A DNA stretch of 64,000 nt, from the NCBI RefSeq assembly GCF_958295425.1, contig NC_081143.1:14394891-14458890 (forward strand), read 5' to 3'. The position numbers and the translations under genes are program-made. The first letter of the stretch is position 1. Every line of letters starts with the position of its first letter. The notes under the pieces were generated by a model. It saw only the letters and a list, made by a program, of their open reading frames with translations. It had not been told where the DNA came from and did not search any database. Of this stretch, positions 26,491 to 38,161 are shown piece after piece. The stretch is from Solea solea. Its lineage: Eukaryota > Chordata > Actinopteri > Pleuronectiformes > Soleidae.

Positions 26491-26841
26491 ATGCTGTCGC
26501 TGCCAAATGTGTGTAGGCGAGTGTGTGTGTTCCTCGATATATTGTCTCATTGTGGCGAGTGTTCTTTGTGAGCTGTGTGCCAAGAGGGGCCCGAAGCCCC
26601 GCGGAGACCCTTATCTGTGTTCTCTGTGTGTGTTAATGTGTGCGTGCACATGTGAGACTCTCTGCACTGCAGAGGTTCGAAGCAAGTGGCACGTTTCGAT
26701 TTTAGTGAAACTGTCGGCTCTCTATTCGCATGAAGAGTGTGTTTGTGTTTCCGCGCATCAAAAGGCGAGGATATGAAAGGTGAATGTCAGACTTTGATGT
26801 AAAGCTTCCCACTGTTAAACTTCAGCTTCAATCAACATCTT

Positions 26842-26847
<6 letters not shown>

Positions 26848-26873
<26 letters not shown>

Positions 26874-27115
26874 GTGGTTTGCATAGCTATTCTCCTTAGG
26901 ACACTGCTGTAACGTCAAAAGTGTTATCCTTAGCCTTACTTAACCCTAATCACATTTACAATCTTAGACCTAAACTTAACCAGTACCTCAGTACGGAAGT
27001 TTGAGGTTCTGCCTCATAAGGACCAGGTTTTGGTCTCCATCAGGACTACTGTTCCTGACGAGGTCTGTGTTTATGTCACAAAAGGTCCTACAGAGGTAAC
27101 AAATAACACACACAG
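26848..27115 (-). repeat. Family A dispersed repeat, copy A5
   Basis: The + strand begins with (AC)n at 26848-26873, then gtttgcatagctattctcct, a shortened ccttacttaaccctaatcac block, gaggttctgcctcataagga, ccaggttttggtctccatca, gttcctgacgaggtctgtgt and aaggtcctacagaggtaaca, ending in a short AC run. It is reverse-oriented and nearly complete. Confidence 0.8.
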
Positions 27116-27715
27116 AGAGCGGTGCAGCCACAGTTTAAACATTTCATAATGAAACTTTAAGAAGATTTGAGTCAGAAGAGACAAAGGAGAGGAAACTAAT
27201 GCAGATCAATGACGGTAGAGCGGTGATCGCCCTGTTCATCTCAGTGCGTGAGTGCGTGCGTGCGTGCGTGTGTGTTGGCGAGCGAACACGCATATGTTTG
27301 TTTACGTCTTGGTGAAGCTGTTGGTTCGTTTATGTTACTTGAGTGTGGGTGTGTATGTGATCATTTACATGATCACACAGTGAATTTGGCAACAAACCAC
27401 CGGCTTACCATCTGCTACTAGCAGAGCATGCAAAGTACACACACACACACACACAGCTGCCAATCTATTGTGTTTCGTGTGTGCAATGCTTCGATACGCC
27501 ATGCTGACTTGTTGGATTAATTGTGTGATTTATTCAGTTGGTTCCTGATTTGGGGTGAGGCAACCTTTTTTCCAAAGGGTGGAAACCTTTGTCATTAAAT
27601 GTGACATCACTCTTCCAGACACACAAACACACACACACACAGCATAGCTTACCGTCAAAAATGAGGATTCTTGTGTGTTCCCTGCATCTTGAATTTTTAA
27701 TTATTGCTTTATGAT

Positions 27716-27753
<38 letters not shown>

Positions 27754-28599
27754 TCTTAGCAAAGGTGTCATTATAGCCCCCTGCTGTTTAGACCTCAATT
27801 AACCCCCTGCAACTGCACAGCACAGAGACAGTGAGTGCGGGGCGGGGGGGGGGGGGGGGGGGGGCACGGGTGGAGGGTAGAGTAATTGGGGCGATTGGAC
27901 AACGATAGCAGAGGAGTGATAGAATGACTGAGAAAAGTGGATTCTGTGATTGTTAAATTTCTCTCTCTCTCTGACGAGTTGAATTCTTCTTGTGTGCTCT
28001 TTCATCTATCCATCTACTACCCCACCCCCCCCTCACCACTGTCAGTCTAAGAGGTGCCTGGGGGCAGATGGAGAAACTGAATTCAGGAGAGGTTCTCAGA
28101 CAATAGCTGATTGAGAGGAGAGGGTCTGTGAAAGCTGCTAGCCTCGAGGCTAGCTAAAATACTAACCCCTCACACACACACACACACGCGTATACACATA
28201 AAGGAGAGGAGGAAAAAAAGGGGGCTGTCTTCTTTATATTCACGATAATAACAGCTATCAAAGTGAGGGCATTTCCACATAAAAGGTAGATTGGGACAGC
28301 CAGGCACAAAGCCTCTGGCTTGTATGAGTATGAATGTGACCCCGTACATGGACGGCAGTGACATAAATGGAGTTAGTGAGCAAAGTTAGTGACTGCAGCC
28401 TCATCCTGTTTCAACCTTGCTCTGAGTCTTTGTTTGCTTTGCCCTTTTTCATAAAGTTCATAGAGGGAAAGTAGCTAATAAGCTTTTCTCCCATTAGCTC
28501 GCCCCGGCAGCTTTTTCCTTCCCTCAGCAGACATGCCGTTAAAACATATTTGAGCTGAGGACAGCAAACACAAGCGGAGACAGATACATACACACCTCT
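27116..28599. other. Gene-free, microsatellite-rich stretch
   Basis: Holds short GTGC/TG tracts (27248-27275), AC tracts (27438-27454, 27629-27640, 28172-28187), a TG tract (27719-27752) and a 21-base G run (27844-27864). No exon is supported. Confidence 0.55.
27844..27864. repeat. Poly-G run
   Basis: Twenty-one consecutive G on the + strand, in a gtgcggggc...ggcacggg context. Such a run could form a G-quadruplex. Exact length is uncertain in any assembly. Confidence 0.9.
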
Positions 28600-28893
28600 G
28601 TCTGTCTGTCTGTGTGTGTGCGTGCGTACCTGGCGTTCCTTATGTTGTGGGGACCTAAATCTGTTTACACAGTCACATTATAGGGATGTGTCATCCTTTA
28701 TAGGTACAAAGTTCATGTCTCCATAATGTAAATGACTAAATTTTAAGGTGCAGACATGTTTTAAAGTTCGGCTTAGATTAAGGTTAGGGTCAGAGTTAGG
28801 ATTAGGTCAGTGGTCATTATGGTGAAGGTTAGAGTAGGTCTCCAAAAAATGAATGTAAGTCAATGCAATGTCTTCTGAAGTCATGGAAACCTC

Positions 28894-28939
<46 letters not shown>
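28600..28939 (+). repeat. Family C dispersed repeat, copy C1, with terminal (TG)n
   Basis: Starts at a tgtctg/TG tract, then ggcgttccttatgttgtggg, gaccta, a gtctccataatgtaaatgac block, aaattttaaggtgcagacat, a gattaaggttagggtcagag run, and aatgaatgtaagtcaatgca followed by atgtcttctgaagtcatgga. It ends in (TG)~21 at 28897-28939. The aagtcaatgca block near the 3' end is shared with family A. Confidence 0.8.
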
Positions 28940-28941
<2 letters not shown>

Positions 28942-29068
28942 ATTATGACCACACATATCAAGAATCTTCTCAAACTCAAAATCTGTCTATCCGTATGTGA
29001 CCGACACATACAGGCATTTGTGAATTAAATGTATGCACAAATACACACATACATTCATTACACCCCAT

Positions 29069-29104
<36 letters not shown>

Positions 29105-31902
29105 ACACACACAGTGATACCAAGGGGAGACGGGGGTCAGACAGGACTGATTGTCTCTTCCAGTCGCTCCACAGAGCATATTGATTTTTCCCACAGTCCT
29201 CTTTCTACACACCTCCTTCTCACTCTCTCGCCTCCTTTTTTCTTTCTCTCCAAAGCACCCTTCATATCCTTTTTTTTTCCCTTTCCACTCTTGCCCTGAT
29301 CTCCTTTCCTCAGACCCCACTTTTCCTTCCTTACCTCCTCCGTGTCACTCCTTCTACCCTCCTCTCCCTCTTCCTCTCTCTGTGTTTTCCTCTGCGGCCT
29401 CTTGTTCTGCCCTCTCCTCGGTGTTGAATGGGCCTAACCTCACACTCTTGGGTTAACTCCGAAATTGACTTTGATTATTTCTGGACAACAGTGTAGCGGT
29501 AAAATACATCTCCAAGGGTGCTGTGAAAACATGCGATGTGCGGCACTTGAAAGCCTCGGATGATTTACCTCCGCTGCACTCTCACAGGATGCAGGACTCC
29601 ACGCACCATTCCTCGCACCTGACAGAAAACAGCCCTGTCCTATAAAGCGCCATCTGCAGCACGATTCCTGCCCTTGTCATGGAATCATGCAGCATGTCAG
29701 TATTTAAGACCCATTACTTTAGCACAGCATACAGTCTGCTATAACTCACTTACCCACTTTTGCTTCTTTCTTTTTTTTTACGTTCTCGTCAGGCTGGAGC
29801 CTTATTTCATAATGTTTCTGATATATTTCGCTGCTTAGCGTTCGTTAGTTCTGTTTTTGTTCTTTGGCAGTTCTGGAGGGAAAAATAACCCAGACAAATT
29901 CCTATCATTCAGAGTGTGATAAACGGATGACATCTCCGGCATGGCCGCTGTTGCGTGTGCATGTCTGTGCGTGTCAGACGCAGTGGTGTTTTATGGGCCT
30001 AGTTATTAACTCCATGTGGCTTTTCACTGATTCAGCACACTGGAAAAACAGCGCAGGAAAAAAGGGGAAGAGAGGAGAAGATGTGGAATTTAGATTGTTC
30101 ATCGCTCTTTTGCGCGATTCAGTTCACTGGGAAAATAGTGAAGGTCTAAAAAACAAAGGAGAAAAGAAGAATAGCTGCTGTTCCTATCTGTAATCTACTT
30201 CATCTGTTTCTACTTGCCCGCTGTCAACAAGACTTCAATTTCTTCAATTTGGCGAGACAAAGGATATATGGGATATATTCTATTTCCCCCTCCCAAATCT
30301 CACGGGTTCAGCGATGGGTTCAGACAAATGTTTGATCTGTTGTCACAACAACGGTCATCAACAAGTCTGCTTCACACAATGCACAATTAGTTTCGCACAC
30401 AAATGTTTATCTTGTACATGTGGGCTATTTTAGGATAATGACGGTTGAGCTGTTTTGGTTCCTGTCCATGAAAAAGCCACAGTCACAGTAGCTGCACTTA
30501 AACACACACACACACTGAGGGATAATTGTGTAAAAGGATTAAAAGGGCTGAGACTGTATTGTTGCACCATGAAGGGAAATGTGCCAACCTGTCATGTCTG
30601 GTTAGACACCGGCCTTTGTCATTGCTAAACCCTACACATTCAAATAAGCAAACCTACCTGGTTCAACAGAACACACCTACATGTAAAAAACCTTTAAATA
30701 TTTTTATTATTATTATCATTTATCATTGTCTATCACTTTATCCTTCACACGAGGGTTGTTTCCCAGTTGTCTGAGGGGAAGTAGGTTGAAGTAAAACTTC
30801 AACTATATTTACACCCAGAATAAATAAACACGCTTCTTGTCCAAAACGTATGTACAACCAAATAAACGATTATCCCAAAGTTTTGTAGCAAACCATGTGT
30901 AAAGAAGAGTGAGGGGAAAGAACCAACATCACAGAGGTCAATCTAAACAAAGACTTATTTTGAAATCATGTGAAATATCATCATTAAATATTATTATTTC
31001 CATGTCTTTTTCTCCTACTGACCATAGTAGACACTCAGTGGCCCCCAGGTCATTTGAGTTTATCATCCATATACTTCATATCTGTGTGTTTTTTGTATCT
31101 CTGCTTTGCTAAAACCCATTACCCAAAAACTACTTAATAGTTCGACACCACAAACTGAAATACTGTGTGTTCAAGTAAAAGGAGTACATGAGTTTAAATT
31201 AAAAACTCTGTCCAGACGCCGTCGTGTTTTCACACACACAGAGTCTTGGCTTCTTCTCCTATGTAAAGAAGAAGACAATTGCTATAGGGTTTGCTTAAAT
31301 GCTTGTTGAATCTTGTCACCTCCTCCCAACACCGTTCTGGGAAAGTCATCCAACAAACATATTTGTAACTTTCCAAGACCAACAAATCCTCATCACCCTC
31401 ACATTGCACAATGAACCTGTGCCCAGGAGTGTGGAAGGTTCTTATTCCCATTTAAACAACCCACTGCATCCTGCTGCTCTGTTACCGCAATATTGTTATT
31501 ATTGTCTCTGAATCATAATGCAGCGTGGGATTCCACCTATTGTTTGTCAAGTAATGAGGTTTTTTTTTCCCCCCACACACACACATGCACCTGACATGTG
31601 AAACCAGACACGCCTTTCTCCAGCGGCATGAGGAATGGAGAGTTTTCCAGCATACCAGTGCCTTACGAGATCCTGTTCACTTCCTCAGCATCTCCCGGGG
31701 CCACAGTGCCTGGGTGTGTGAGACAGACAACAGTGTCTCAGTGCCATCACAACAAAGGTAACCAGCCACTTCTTCACACACCGCAGGGCCTCAGTCCACT
31801 TTCAATACTCTTCATGTGTGGATCTCATCAGCGCAAAACTGGCAGCAGGGAGTGAATGGAATGTGAGAGAGGAGGAGTTTTTGTTTACTTAATGTTGCCG
31901 TT

Positions 31903-31904
<2 letters not shown>
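28940..31904. other. Gene-free stretch
   Basis: Contains an (AC)n tract at about 29070-29114, a long pyrimidine-rich segment (29190-29420) that generates a false 101-codon ORF, and mixed unique sequence. Nothing coding is supported. A degenerate ctatcactttatccttcaca string near 30730 may be an old relative of repeat family D. Confidence 0.5.

Positions 31905-31956
<52 letters not shown>
31903..31956. repeat. (TG)n microsatellite
   Basis: About 26 TG units followed by gcgtgtgcgtgcacatgcag. ORFs across it are Cys-Val read-through. Confidence 0.95.
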
Positions 31957-31961
<5 letters not shown>

Positions 31962-32126
31962 GCGTGCACATGCAGCTGTGAAACCGGCCCTGTGTTTACA
32001 GTGCCAGTCCAGACACAACATCACAACCATCAGTCGTTGTTTTTTTTATAATGTTGTTATTATTATCAGTCAGACACAAACACACAAACAACATGATTTG
32101 ATTCATGTGGTGAAGTAATACATACC

Positions 32127-32345
32127 ATCCATCTTCTACCGCTTCATCCTCCACATGTGGGGAGAGCTGTGCCAATCTCAGCTGACATATGGCCATAGGC
32201 GGTGTACATCCTGGACAGTTCCCCAGTCCATCACAGGGACACACACACCTAATCCCCATATTGCATGTTTTTTGACTGTGGGAGGAAACCGGAGAACCCG
32301 GAGGAAACCCACACACACACGGGGAGAACATGCGTGGGTACATCA
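32127..32345 (+). repeat. Family D dispersed repeat, copy D1
   Basis: Begins ccatccatcttctaccgctt, then a ccacatgtgggga block, ctcagctgacatatggccat, a cggtgtacatcctggacagt block, ctaatccccatattgcatgt, gactgtgggaggaaaccgga, gaacccggaggaaaccc and acggggagaacatgc. This string of blocks is, to my recollection, a very common teleost interspersed repeat. Copy D2 repeats its right half. Confidence 0.8.
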
Positions 32346-32369
32346 ATTAATATTTGCAGGATAGGTAAC

Positions 32370-32639
32370 TGTGAGTGTGTGTGTGTCTGTGTCTGGTATT
32401 CCTTATGTTGTGGGGACCATTATTATGGGGGCCCGTCTTCCTCATGGAGACAAAAATCAAGTCCCCATAACATAAATTGCTACATTTTAAGGTGAAGGCA
32501 TGTTTTAAAATGAGGCTGAAGTTATGGTTAGATTAAGGTTAGGGTAAGTCTCCAGGAAATGAGTGTAATTCAATGCAATGTCCTCTGAAGTCATGGAAAC
32601 CTGTGTGTGTGTGTGTGTGTGTGTGTGGGGGGGGGGGGG
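32370..32639 (+). repeat. Family C dispersed repeat, copy C2, ending in (TG)n-(G)n
   Basis: Matches C1 block for block: tattccttatgttgtgggga, tccccataacataaattgct, acattttaaggtgaaggcat, gattaaggttagggtaagtc, ttcaatgcaatgtcctctga and agtcatggaaacctgtgtg. It ends in about 12 TG units and a 13-base G run at 32627-32639. It sits between D1 and B7. Confidence 0.85.
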
Positions 32640-32880
32640 TTCTTGTATGGGTTCCTTTGTGAGGACCAAAACATTTATATTTGGGATAGTGAGGACATTT
32701 CGGCTGGTCCTCACATTCTGTCACCCCTTAAAAGGGCATTTTGAGGGTTAAGACCTGGTTTTAGTGTTAGGGGTATGAGTGTCCTCACCATGATTGCTGT
32801 GTGCGTGTGTGTGCGTGTGTGTGCGTGTGTGTGCGTGTGTGTGCGTGCGTGTGCGTGCGTGTGCGTGCGTGTGTGTGCGT
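32640..32880 (+). repeat. Family B dispersed repeat, copy B7, with octamer-structured tail
   Basis: Reads ttcttgtatgggttcctttg, tgaggaccaaaacatttata, gtgaggacatttcggctggt, cctcacattctgtcaccc, gagggttaagacctggtttt and tgagtgtcctcaccatgatt. It then passes into a tail at 32799-32880 in which GTGTGCGT octamers, and later GTGCGTGC variants, repeat head to tail. Confidence 0.8.
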
Positions 32881-33222
32881 AGAGTTCAGTTCAACCACCT
32901 GGCCTCTGGGCAGCTGCTACTTAAACACATGCTGCACAGAGTTAGCTCTACTGTACACACACACACACACACACACTTTCAGTTTAACTGCATGGTCATA
33001 AACCAAATATAACACAAACTGCTCCTAAATCAACAGACAGGACCAACATTGCAACCATTAGACAAGTTCACTTCTCATTAGCAGCTCTGAGAAAACAACA
33101 ACTTCCAAACCCAAGAAATTCAACATCAAAAGATATTTAACGTTGAAGTTTGAACTTTACTTATCACTCTATTCTTTCCGTTTTTGTGGAGTGCTTCAGG
33201 AAAGTTTTAACACTTTGTGGTC

Positions 33223-33245
33223 CACTCACTCACTCACTCACTCAC
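33223..33245. repeat. (CACT)n tetranucleotide microsatellite
   Basis: About five and a half tandem CACT units at the left edge of family D copy D2. Confidence 0.9.
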
Positions 33246-33445
33246 ACTTCTACTGCTTTTCCTCCACATGAGGGTCATGGGGGGGGGGGGGGGGGGGGGG
33301 GGTCGTCAGTCCATCTGTGACACATATAGAGACAACCATCCACTCTCACACTCACACCTACCGTCAATTTAGAGCGTCTAATTCGCCTAATGTTTGCCCC
33401 AAATCTGCATGTTTTTAGACTGTGAGAGGAAACCAGAGAACCTGG

Positions 33446-33477
<32 letters not shown>

Positions 33478-33530
33478 GGGAGAACATGCAAACTCCACAC
33501 AGAAAGGCCCTTGTTCTGACCAGGTTTTCT
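33240..33530 (+). repeat. Family D dispersed repeat, copy D2, with a 24-base G run
   Basis: Shares with D1 the right-half blocks: gcatgtttttagactgtgag, aggaaaccagagaacctgga, an (AC)n at 33450-33477, gggagaacatgcaaactcca and cacagaaaggccc. It has an additional agagacaaccatccactctc and tcaatttagagcgtctaatt region. A pure G run occupies 33279-33302. Confidence 0.8.
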
Positions 33531-33599
33531 TGCTGCAAGAGTGACCCATTTTATTTAAAATGAAACCACCACCCATCTTGTCTTGATGACCACTCACAG

Positions 33600-33830
33600 C
33601 TGCTTTTTACTACAGTTTTTGCCATTCACTCATTCACTCACACATTCATAACAGCTCGTCTATGTGCAGCGCTTTTTTCTTTTTTTTTTTTCTCTCTTGT
33701 CACACATCCTTCATACCCATTCACACGCTGCCGGCGCAGCCGTCAGGAGCAACATGGGGTTAAGTGCCTCGGCCAATAGCGGAGTTGAAAGATAACTCGC
33801 TCTACCAGTGAGTCACCAACGCCCCTGCAC
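33600..33830 (-). mobile_element. tRNA-derived SINE, internally degraded
   Basis: Read on the minus strand, it begins ggggcgttggtgactcactg then gtagagcgag, which resembles a tRNA 5' half with an A-box-like TGGTGACTCACTGG. It then shows a taaccccatgttgctcctga block, ggctgcgccggcagcgtgtg, aatgggtatg and a terminal aaagcgctgcac-like and gaatgtgtgagtgaatg region. This is the layout of a common teleost tRNA-derived SINE (my recollection). The B-box segment appears deleted. Confidence 0.65.
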
Positions 33831-35043
33831 AGTTGACGCTTAAATCCAAAATGATAAATAATAGGATTTACTGGAGCTGACCTGCCCACTTTAGTTTGTT
33901 CATCTATGCGTTTCTATGCGTCTGTGATGGTTTGTAATCTAATAGTTTCACCACAAAGTTTTGGTGACACTTTCAGAATAAAATCTACATTTGTTGCTTT
34001 AAAAAACACTTCATTATTATTCATTTTATTTCAATCTAATCTAATGCTTACATCCATTGTGTAAAAGTAGAGCTGTTTTTTTTTTTTATTACTTTCTAAT
34101 TTTCTTAGAGTTTTGCCTCAGATTTGTGAAATGTTTCTCTGTTTAACAACTGTTTGTCGTTTCCTGCTAATACAGTATAGAGTTTTAAAAACTTTATTAT
34201 TGTTATTGTGGCTTTTTTCTTTTCTTCTTTGGTCTAGATCGCACAGCCCGATGCAGAAGATTTAACATCTTAAAAATGGGATACTGACACCACACTGGAA
34301 TAGCGAGAGATGAGAATCTGGTTTGACAGGTTCCTTCAGGGGTTTAGATATGGGCAATTGAACTTGCTTTTATAAACTCCTGAAAATACCTGGATGAATG
34401 AGAACCTTCACAGACGGCTTGTCAAGTGAGTATTCAAGTACAATGTCAACGTCGTCTGAACTTCCTGAACTCACAAAATCTTTGTTTATGGAGGATCAAA
34501 AGTATTTTCTCCTTCACGACCTCAACACTTTTTCACTTATTTCTCCACTGAACAACAACTACACAACAAATATTATAATGATGAGTCTGCAGCACAACCA
34601 CCCTCTACTGTATGACAGGCTTTATTCTTCTTGTACCCAGGTATTATTATTATCATTATTATAACGGATAAGGGTTATGATTGGAGGTAAGTATTTAGTT
34701 CAAATATTTAAGGTTAAATTTAAGGTCTGACGTGTAAGAATTAGTAACGTCTAGTGTGAGACTGTAGATTGATGACTGTTCCACTGACCCCTCCCTTTCC
34801 CAAGCATGTCAGGTATCTACAGTGGCCTTCACATACCTGAAAGGACGTTGTACTTCTTTTTGTTTGCGTAGTTTCTGCTTCAAAATATGAAATGCAAACT
34901 CTGGCTTGTTTTTCGTGCTGCTTTAGAAACACAGTGACTCAAGTACATTAAAACAGCTTATTTTAAAGCTATATGAAAACCTTTAAGGGGCTCAGAAATG
35001 CACATTTTCACAAATGCACAAGTATTCTCACAACTATTTTCCT
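33831..35043. other. Gene-free stretch
   Basis: A+T-rich unique sequence with poly-T runs. The 88-codon frame at 34398-34664 has no recognisable domain. Nothing else is supported. Confidence 0.5.
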
Positions 35044-35125
35044 ATAAGGATCTTCTCTTGGAGACCAAGACCTGGTTCTAATGAGGCAAAATCTCTTTTA
35101 AGATGTGCATTGTGTTTAGGTGTTT
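35044..35125 (+). repeat. Family A dispersed repeat, fragment A6
   Basis: Contains tggagaccaagacctggttc, taatgaggcaaaatc and aagatgtgcattgtgtttag. These correspond to the central part of family A, with no flanking TG tract. Confidence 0.55.
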
Positions 35126-36099
35126 AAAAATCTTAATCTGTCCAAGCATGTTGACATTTCTATTAGCGAGATGAACAGAATCTGCAGTTAGTAGCAGTTG
35201 CCAGTTCACCTTAAGAAGCATTCTAAGAACGTTCTGTTTGTTAGTGTCATCTGCAATCCTTTGAAAGGACATGTTTTGTTTCATTTGTCGCATGTTCATT
35301 TAAAGGCTGTGTCTATTTTGAGAGGCTCTATTCATTTTGGCTCAGCATTTTATTTTATGTTTTCTTACAGCACGTAGCTCATGACGTCTACTTGGTATTG
35401 TGTGTTTTATTATTAGCAGCTAAATGTCGCAGTTAACTTAAAAAATCATACTGTTGTACAGGTCATGTACCACTGTCCGATCCAATGTAGATGAATGTCT
35501 TACTGACTGACGTGTGACTTGTGGGTTACTGTCTCAATTAAGGAATCAGAGAAATAAAGTATGACTATTGGTTTGAATTGAGTTGCCAGTAAAATGGCAG
35601 TAAATCCGAATCACAATGCAAATAGAATCGGCACACAAGCATTGTGATATAATTGTGACCAAAGTATATCGTCCACTTCAGGCCCTAATATACTTGCATG
35701 TCGCATATTGCCTCTAGTATCCCACTTCACCATCGGGTGGCGGTACAAGTCTGGACACAGGGAATAGGGCACATTCCTACCAAAAAAGAAGAGAACAATG
35801 CTACAGCTCCCTTAGACCCGTCTGATTCACAGCGGAGAGTCCAGTCAGGCAGGGGAGTCGGGGTTTCAGCCGGGTCACCAGATCGCGGCTCGGATGACTA
35901 TCCTTGGCGACTACTTCTTCTGTTGCCCAAATGGCTTTTCTGCTTGGTGAGCGGGGCTTATGCTCCACCTCCTGGTTGTGCGGAAGTTCAGTTTGCGCAC
36001 CCAAGCAGAGGCAGCTAAAAGCCCTAAAATCTGGGCTGCACACACTTCCTGCACGTTGATGACGCAATTCACGCCATGTGCATGGTGCGTGTTAGGTAC

Positions 36100-36200
36100 G
36101 GGGGCCTTTAAGATAAGGCTTTGGTCAGGTCGCACAAATGAATTCAAGTCAACGCAGAGTCTTAACAAGAATAGCTGCGCAAACCTGTGTGTGTAAGGTG
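36100..36200 (+). repeat. Family A dispersed repeat, 3' fragment A7
   Basis: Reads ggctttggtcaggtcgcaca, aatgaattcaagtcaacgca, tcttaacaagaatagctgcg and caaacctgtgtgtgta. This is the 3' third of family A, including its short terminal TG. Confidence 0.65.
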
Positions 36201-37679
36201 AGGCCAGGTCAGGTGAGGCTGTGTCCAAACAGGCCATTTGCCCTGAAGCATCACTGTATTGCAGGAGGTAAAGGGTCACCCCAACTCTACTTCCTCTCTT
36301 CTTCTTTTTTTTTTTTACCCTCTTCCCTCACTTCAGCTATGACACATACACCACCATCAGTGTCCGGGCGTCTGTCCTCCCCCTCCAGCTCCTCCCCGTC
36401 TGTCTCCTCCACACGTCTGCTTGTCTGCCTCCTCCTCTCTGTTAAGACAAAGGGGAGCAAACAATAATTCTGCCTTTATACCTTATTTACCCCTCATAAA
36501 TGAGGAGGAGAAAAATATTAACATTTTGCTGGGGTATATATTTCTTTACTCTCTCAGAAGACTGTGTGTGTGTGTGTGTGGCAGCAGGCATGGGGATGTG
36601 AGGCAGAGGGGGAGCAGAATAAGACACACATGCACACAGCACACATCAGCATTACAATCACACACAGCTGTTTGTCTTCAGCCTTTGGAGCCAGAAAGGG
36701 ATCAAGAGCAGGAGAGAGAGAAAGAGAGAGACAGAGAGAGACAGAGAGAGAGGGGGAGAGAGGGAGAGGAAGACAAGCGTCACTGCAGATTCATGATCTT
36801 GAGATGTGTATCTCGCTGACCCCTAATGTAGAATCACTGTAATATTCCTGTAATGGTTGCGTAATCAAACAATATAATTGCAGCAAAGAGCTGGGAGTTT
36901 AGTGGCAAATAAAGTCACTTTCCTCATAAAGTACGTTCAAGAACGTTACAGCTTTGGTGCAAAATGATGCTAACATGCAAACAGAGAGCACACATGGGTA
37001 ACAGGTAACGTATTCTAGGACATAACCTGTTAATAAACAAACCCTCTTGTCTTTGAGGAAGGACACAGAACTCTTGTTGGTCCACAGTCTTGAGACCCAG
37101 ACCTGAAGACCTGAAGACCTTTATGAACATGAATGTAGACCTGAAGGTGAATTTAAGGTTACAACATTTTAATTTTCAGGATAAGACAAAGTTATACTTT
37201 AGTATCTCTTTCACATAAAAATGAGCAGGTATACATTTTTTTTGGTAACATGGTTGAATTCAATATTGACTCATTTCCTGTTGTCATGAGAAGAGTTTGT
37301 CTGTTTTTTTTTTTTTTCGTTTCTTCTGGTGAATGATCTGCATCACAAAAAGGTTGTAAACAACCGATGCGCAACAGAAGAAAGCTCTGCTCAACTGTTC
37401 ACTTCAACTGTTGGTGCAACATAATGTCACGCTGGCTGAAGTTCAGACTATAGTGCAGAGTCTGTGACAAGACTCTGAAATGACCACATTCACCCAAATG
37501 TCCTGTACATATTTATGCTCATCAGAGCCAGAGCTGATTCAACATGTGTCTGTTGCAGAGTCATTTGACCAGGCTTTGAATGCCCACTGCAGACGAGAGA
37601 CAGTTGTTTGTGGGTTTTCTGACCATTAGAAAAGGAGCTTCATTTACCTGAATCTCAAGTCCACACAAGTGACCCCTGA

Positions 37680-37880
37680 ACAGAATGCATACGTCTGGAT
37701 ATTTTCTGGAACTTCTCTGCCAGCCTCATTAAGCTTCCTGCAGACTGTGCGATTTCACACGATCATCGCAGATCAGTATTTACCCGAGGATATCTTTTCA
37801 GTAGTGGTTCTATTGTGCCACGGCGGTGTGGCACACATTTAATTAAGGCCTAATAATCATTGTAGATGACATATATTTTT
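37680..37880. promoter_or_regulatory. Candidate conserved noncoding element
   Basis: Repeat-free block 2.4 kb upstream of the slit2 start. It contains cctcattaagcttcc, ctattgtgcca, ggcacacatttaattaagg and cctaataatcattg, which are TAAT/ATTA cores with SOX-like and bHLH-unrelated spacing. The call rests on composition only. Confidence 0.2.
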
Positions 37881-38114
37881 CTCTTTTGTATCTTGAGTGG
37901 CGTGTTTTGGTGCTCACTTATGAGTGATGATCATAGGTTAGCGCTTTGACATTAATGATAGGCTTCATTGCAAAGATAAAACATAGTAGGTAGTGGCAGG
38001 TCAGAGCAGCACTCTTTTTTTTGGGCAGGCTGTCCTCGCAAGGCCATGGCAACGGGCGTTTTTGAACCTCGTTCACAGTATGACAAATATCCAAATAATA
38101 TAATATATATAACT

Positions 38115-38161
38115 CCCTGTGACCCTCATGTTTAGGAGAAAGCGGTAGAAGATGGATGGAT
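38115..38161 (-). repeat. Family D fragment D3
   Basis: The + strand reads gaccctcatgtttaggagaa then agcggtagaagatggatgga. This is the reverse complement of the family D left end (ccatccatcttctaccgctt) and its following ccacatgagggtc block. Confidence 0.7.

Noticed and set aside
36714..36770. Arg/Glu-rich ORFs over a GAGA tract
   Set aside because: Low-complexity purine repeat read-through.
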